A stretch of 53,831 nt of DNA from Candidatus Obscuribacterales bacterium (GTDB lineage: Bacteria; Cyanobacteriota; Vampirovibrionia; Obscuribacterales; Obscuribacteraceae). Below are positions 52,355-53,831 of the stretch, one piece after another; positions within the stretch are counted from its first letter, which is position 1, and the number at the start of each line of letters is the position of its first letter. The notes beneath the pieces are model-generated. The model saw only the letters and a program-made list of their open reading frames with translations, searched no databases and was not told the origin of the DNA. Made by a program: the position numbers and the translations under genes. Where the stretch lies: positions 1 through 53,831 of the forward strand of contig JAGVLS010000015.1 of assembly GCA_020054205.1 (NCBI GenBank), written 5' to 3'.

Positions 52355-53831
52355 GGTTAAGCTACTAAGAGCGCACGGAGGATACCTAGGCGCCAGCAGC
52401 CGAAGAAGGACGTAGTAAACTGCGAAAAGCCACGGGGAGCCGTTACGAGTTTTGATCCGTGGGTGTCCGAATGGGGCAACCCCGTTAGAGTAATGTCTAA
52501 CGACGTATATCTGAATAAAATAGGATATAACGAGGTAAGTCAGGGAACTGAAACATCTAAGTACCTGGAAGAAAATAAAACAAATTAGTGATTCCCTCAG
52601 TAGCGGCGAGTGAAAGGGGAACAGCCTAAACCAATATGACGAAAGTCATGTTGGGGTTGCGGGACTCCATCATGGGATGGGATGAAGTTAGTCGAAGCAT
52701 GTGAAAAAATGCACCATAGACGGTTATAGTCCGGTAAACGAAAACTTCTGAACCTCAGGAGTATCCCAAGTAATGCGGGGCACGGGAAACCCTGTATGAA
52801 TCTGCCGGGACCATCCGGTAAGGCTAAATACTGACTGGCGACCGATAGTGAACAAGTACTGCGAAGGAAAGGTGAAAAGAACCCCGGGAGGGGAGTGAAA
52901 TAGAGCATGAAACCGTGTGCTTACAAGCAATTGAAGTACTATTAGATAGTATGACAGTGTGCCTGTTGAAGAATGAGCCGGCGAGTTGCCGTATGTAGTT
53001 GGTTAAGTGGTTAATACACGAAGCCAAAGCGAAAGCGAGTCTGATAAGGGCGAATATAATTACATGTGGCAGACCCGAACCCAGGTGATCTAGGCATGGC
53101 CAGGATGAAGCGTGTGTAAAAATGCGTAGAGGTCCGAACCAACTAATGTGTGAAAAATTAGTGGATGAGCTGTGTTTAGGGGTGAAATGCCAATCGAACC
53201 TGGAGCTAGCTGGTTCTCCCCGAAATGCGTTTAGGCACAGCGTTAGGTGTATCTTATAGGGGGTAGAGCACTAGTTCGGTGCGGGCGGAGAAAATCCGTA
53301 CCAAATCGAGTTAAACTCCGAATACCTATAATGTTATTACCTAGCAGTGAGACGGCGAGAGATAAGTTCCGTCGTCAAGAGGGAAACAGCCCAGACCACC
53401 GACTAAGGCCCCAAAATGTACGTCTAAGTGATTAAGGAGGTGGAGTTGCATTGACAACCAGGATGTTTGCTCAGAAGCAGCCATCATTGAAAGAGTGCGT
53501 AATAGCTCACTGGTCAAGCGACTCTGCGCCGAAAATGTACGGGACTAAGCGTACTGCCGAAATCGTGGGATTGTATTACTACTTCGCTATTTATAGCGAG
53601 GTGGAAGACTGAAAAGTCGAAACGCGCATATAGCGAAGATTACAAGGACGAAAGTCTTTGTCTTTAAATTTATATATTACAATCGGTAGGGGAGCGTTGT
53701 GTTGTAGAGTGAAGTACGATCGCGAGAACGTATGGACGAAGCACAAGTGAGACTGTCGGCTTAAGTAGCGAAAACATTGGTGAGAATCCAATGCACCGAA
53801 AGACTAAGGGTTCCCACGGCAGGTTCGTCCA
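52355..53831 (+). rRNA. 23S rRNA, 5' half (cut by window end)
   Basis: The 5' end is near GGTTAAGCTACTAAGAGCGC, matching the start of bacterial 23S. Conserved blocks follow in order: CCGAATGGGGCAACCC, GGGAACTGAAACATCTAAGTACC, TCAGTAGCGGCGAGTGAAAGGGGA, AAAAGAACCCCGGGAGGGGAGTGAAATAGA (given here only as a landmark near 52877-52906), the CCTGGAGCTAGCTGGTTCTCC region near 53200 and GCGTAATAGCTCACTGGTC near 53496. About 1,477 of some 2,900 bases are present. An extra segment is found at the helix-45 site (53569-53684). Translated frames inside this gene are not real. Confidence 0.97.
53569..53684 (+). other. Expanded helix-45 segment in 23S rRNA (IVS-like)
   Basis: GATTGTA (53569-53575) pairs with TACAATC (53678-53684), enclosing about 102 bases where E. 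coli has only a short loop. Inside are TCGCTA/TAGCGA (53584-53599), GACT-GAAA-AGTC (53607-53618) and CAAGGAC-GAAA-GTCTTTG (53643-53660). CTTCGCTAT (53582-53590) can also pair with ATAGCGAAG (53630-53638), so two folds compete. Helix 45 is a known place for intervening sequences cut out by RNase III in Salmonella. Confidence 0.7.

Noticed and set aside
52597..53791. Protein-coding frames in the 23S region
   Set aside because: They overlap conserved 23S rRNA blocks and are chance open frames.

Overview
The window is AT-rich bacterial DNA, packed with genes on both strands. It carries about 41 protein genes, two tRNA genes and the first half of a 23S rRNA gene. The cell appears to be diderm: there is an exported YceI protein, a TonB-like protein, an O-acyltransferase and a WbpM/FlaA1-type envelope sugar enzyme. 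Two features suggest the cyanobacterial phylum: an IMS domain of the ARC6/Ftn2 type, and a general shortage of Shine-Dalgarno sites. No photosynthesis gene is present. A non-photosynthetic sister lineage (Melainabacteria/Vampirovibrionia type) is my best guess, but this is inference and not proven by the window.

Layout. 1-196 holds interspersed ~30-bp repeats. 197-2976 (minus strand) holds a GGDEF protein, an exported protein of unknown function and a DnaJ-TPR protein. clpB is divergent at 3252-5894, followed by a TPR gene. 6508-8291 (minus) holds an EF-hand gene with a decayed EF-hand fragment behind it, and a TPR gene. 8328-10315 (minus) is larC with an exported carboxypeptidase-regulatory-like protein. 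10411-16810 holds dus, a small membrane protein, rpoZ-gmk, rqcH/NFACT, an AIM24-family gene, a TonB-like gene and lexA. 17155-20588 is an exported TldD/TldE-like pair, followed by arginase, a phasin-like gene and an ABC1/UbiB kinase. 24054-28946 looks like one transcription unit: PP2C phosphatase, FHA protein, Ser/Thr kinase with an NHL propeller, Maf and a short SAHH-like protein. 29039-33083 holds an IMS-domain protein, an M23 peptidase and hemL. 33273-41559 holds a TadG-like protein, an acyltransferase, larE, a nucleotide-sugar dehydratase and a rhomboid-like protein. 41624-46811 is leuS, tyrS and a four-module MshEN-like protein. 47138-50634 is hemQ, a DUF2262 gene, yceI, a redoxin and a TlpA-like thioredoxin. 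50791-51837 is an exported TPR protein. From 51903 onward come tRNA-Ile, tRNA-Ala and 23S rRNA.

How the genes work together. hemL and hemQ give the entry step and a late step of haem synthesis by the coproporphyrin route. larC and larE belong to nickel-pincer cofactor synthesis, but neither larA nor larB is in the window. The PP2C, FHA and kinase genes form a phosphorylation module with writer, reader and eraser. The two TldD-like proteins look like an exported catalytic plus non-catalytic heterodimer. Several convergent pairs end with overlapping stop codons.

Most notable points: the 23S unit has no 16S gene before tRNA-Ile and has its own promoter a few bases upstream of that tRNA; the 23S gene carries an extra structured segment at the helix-45 position; the TldD/TldE-like pair has signal peptides; the kinase-NHL fusion lacks a membrane anchor; a TonB-like protein carries an unusual cytoplasmic N-terminal domain; and a pseudo-rhomboid and a divergent SAHH-like protein are present.
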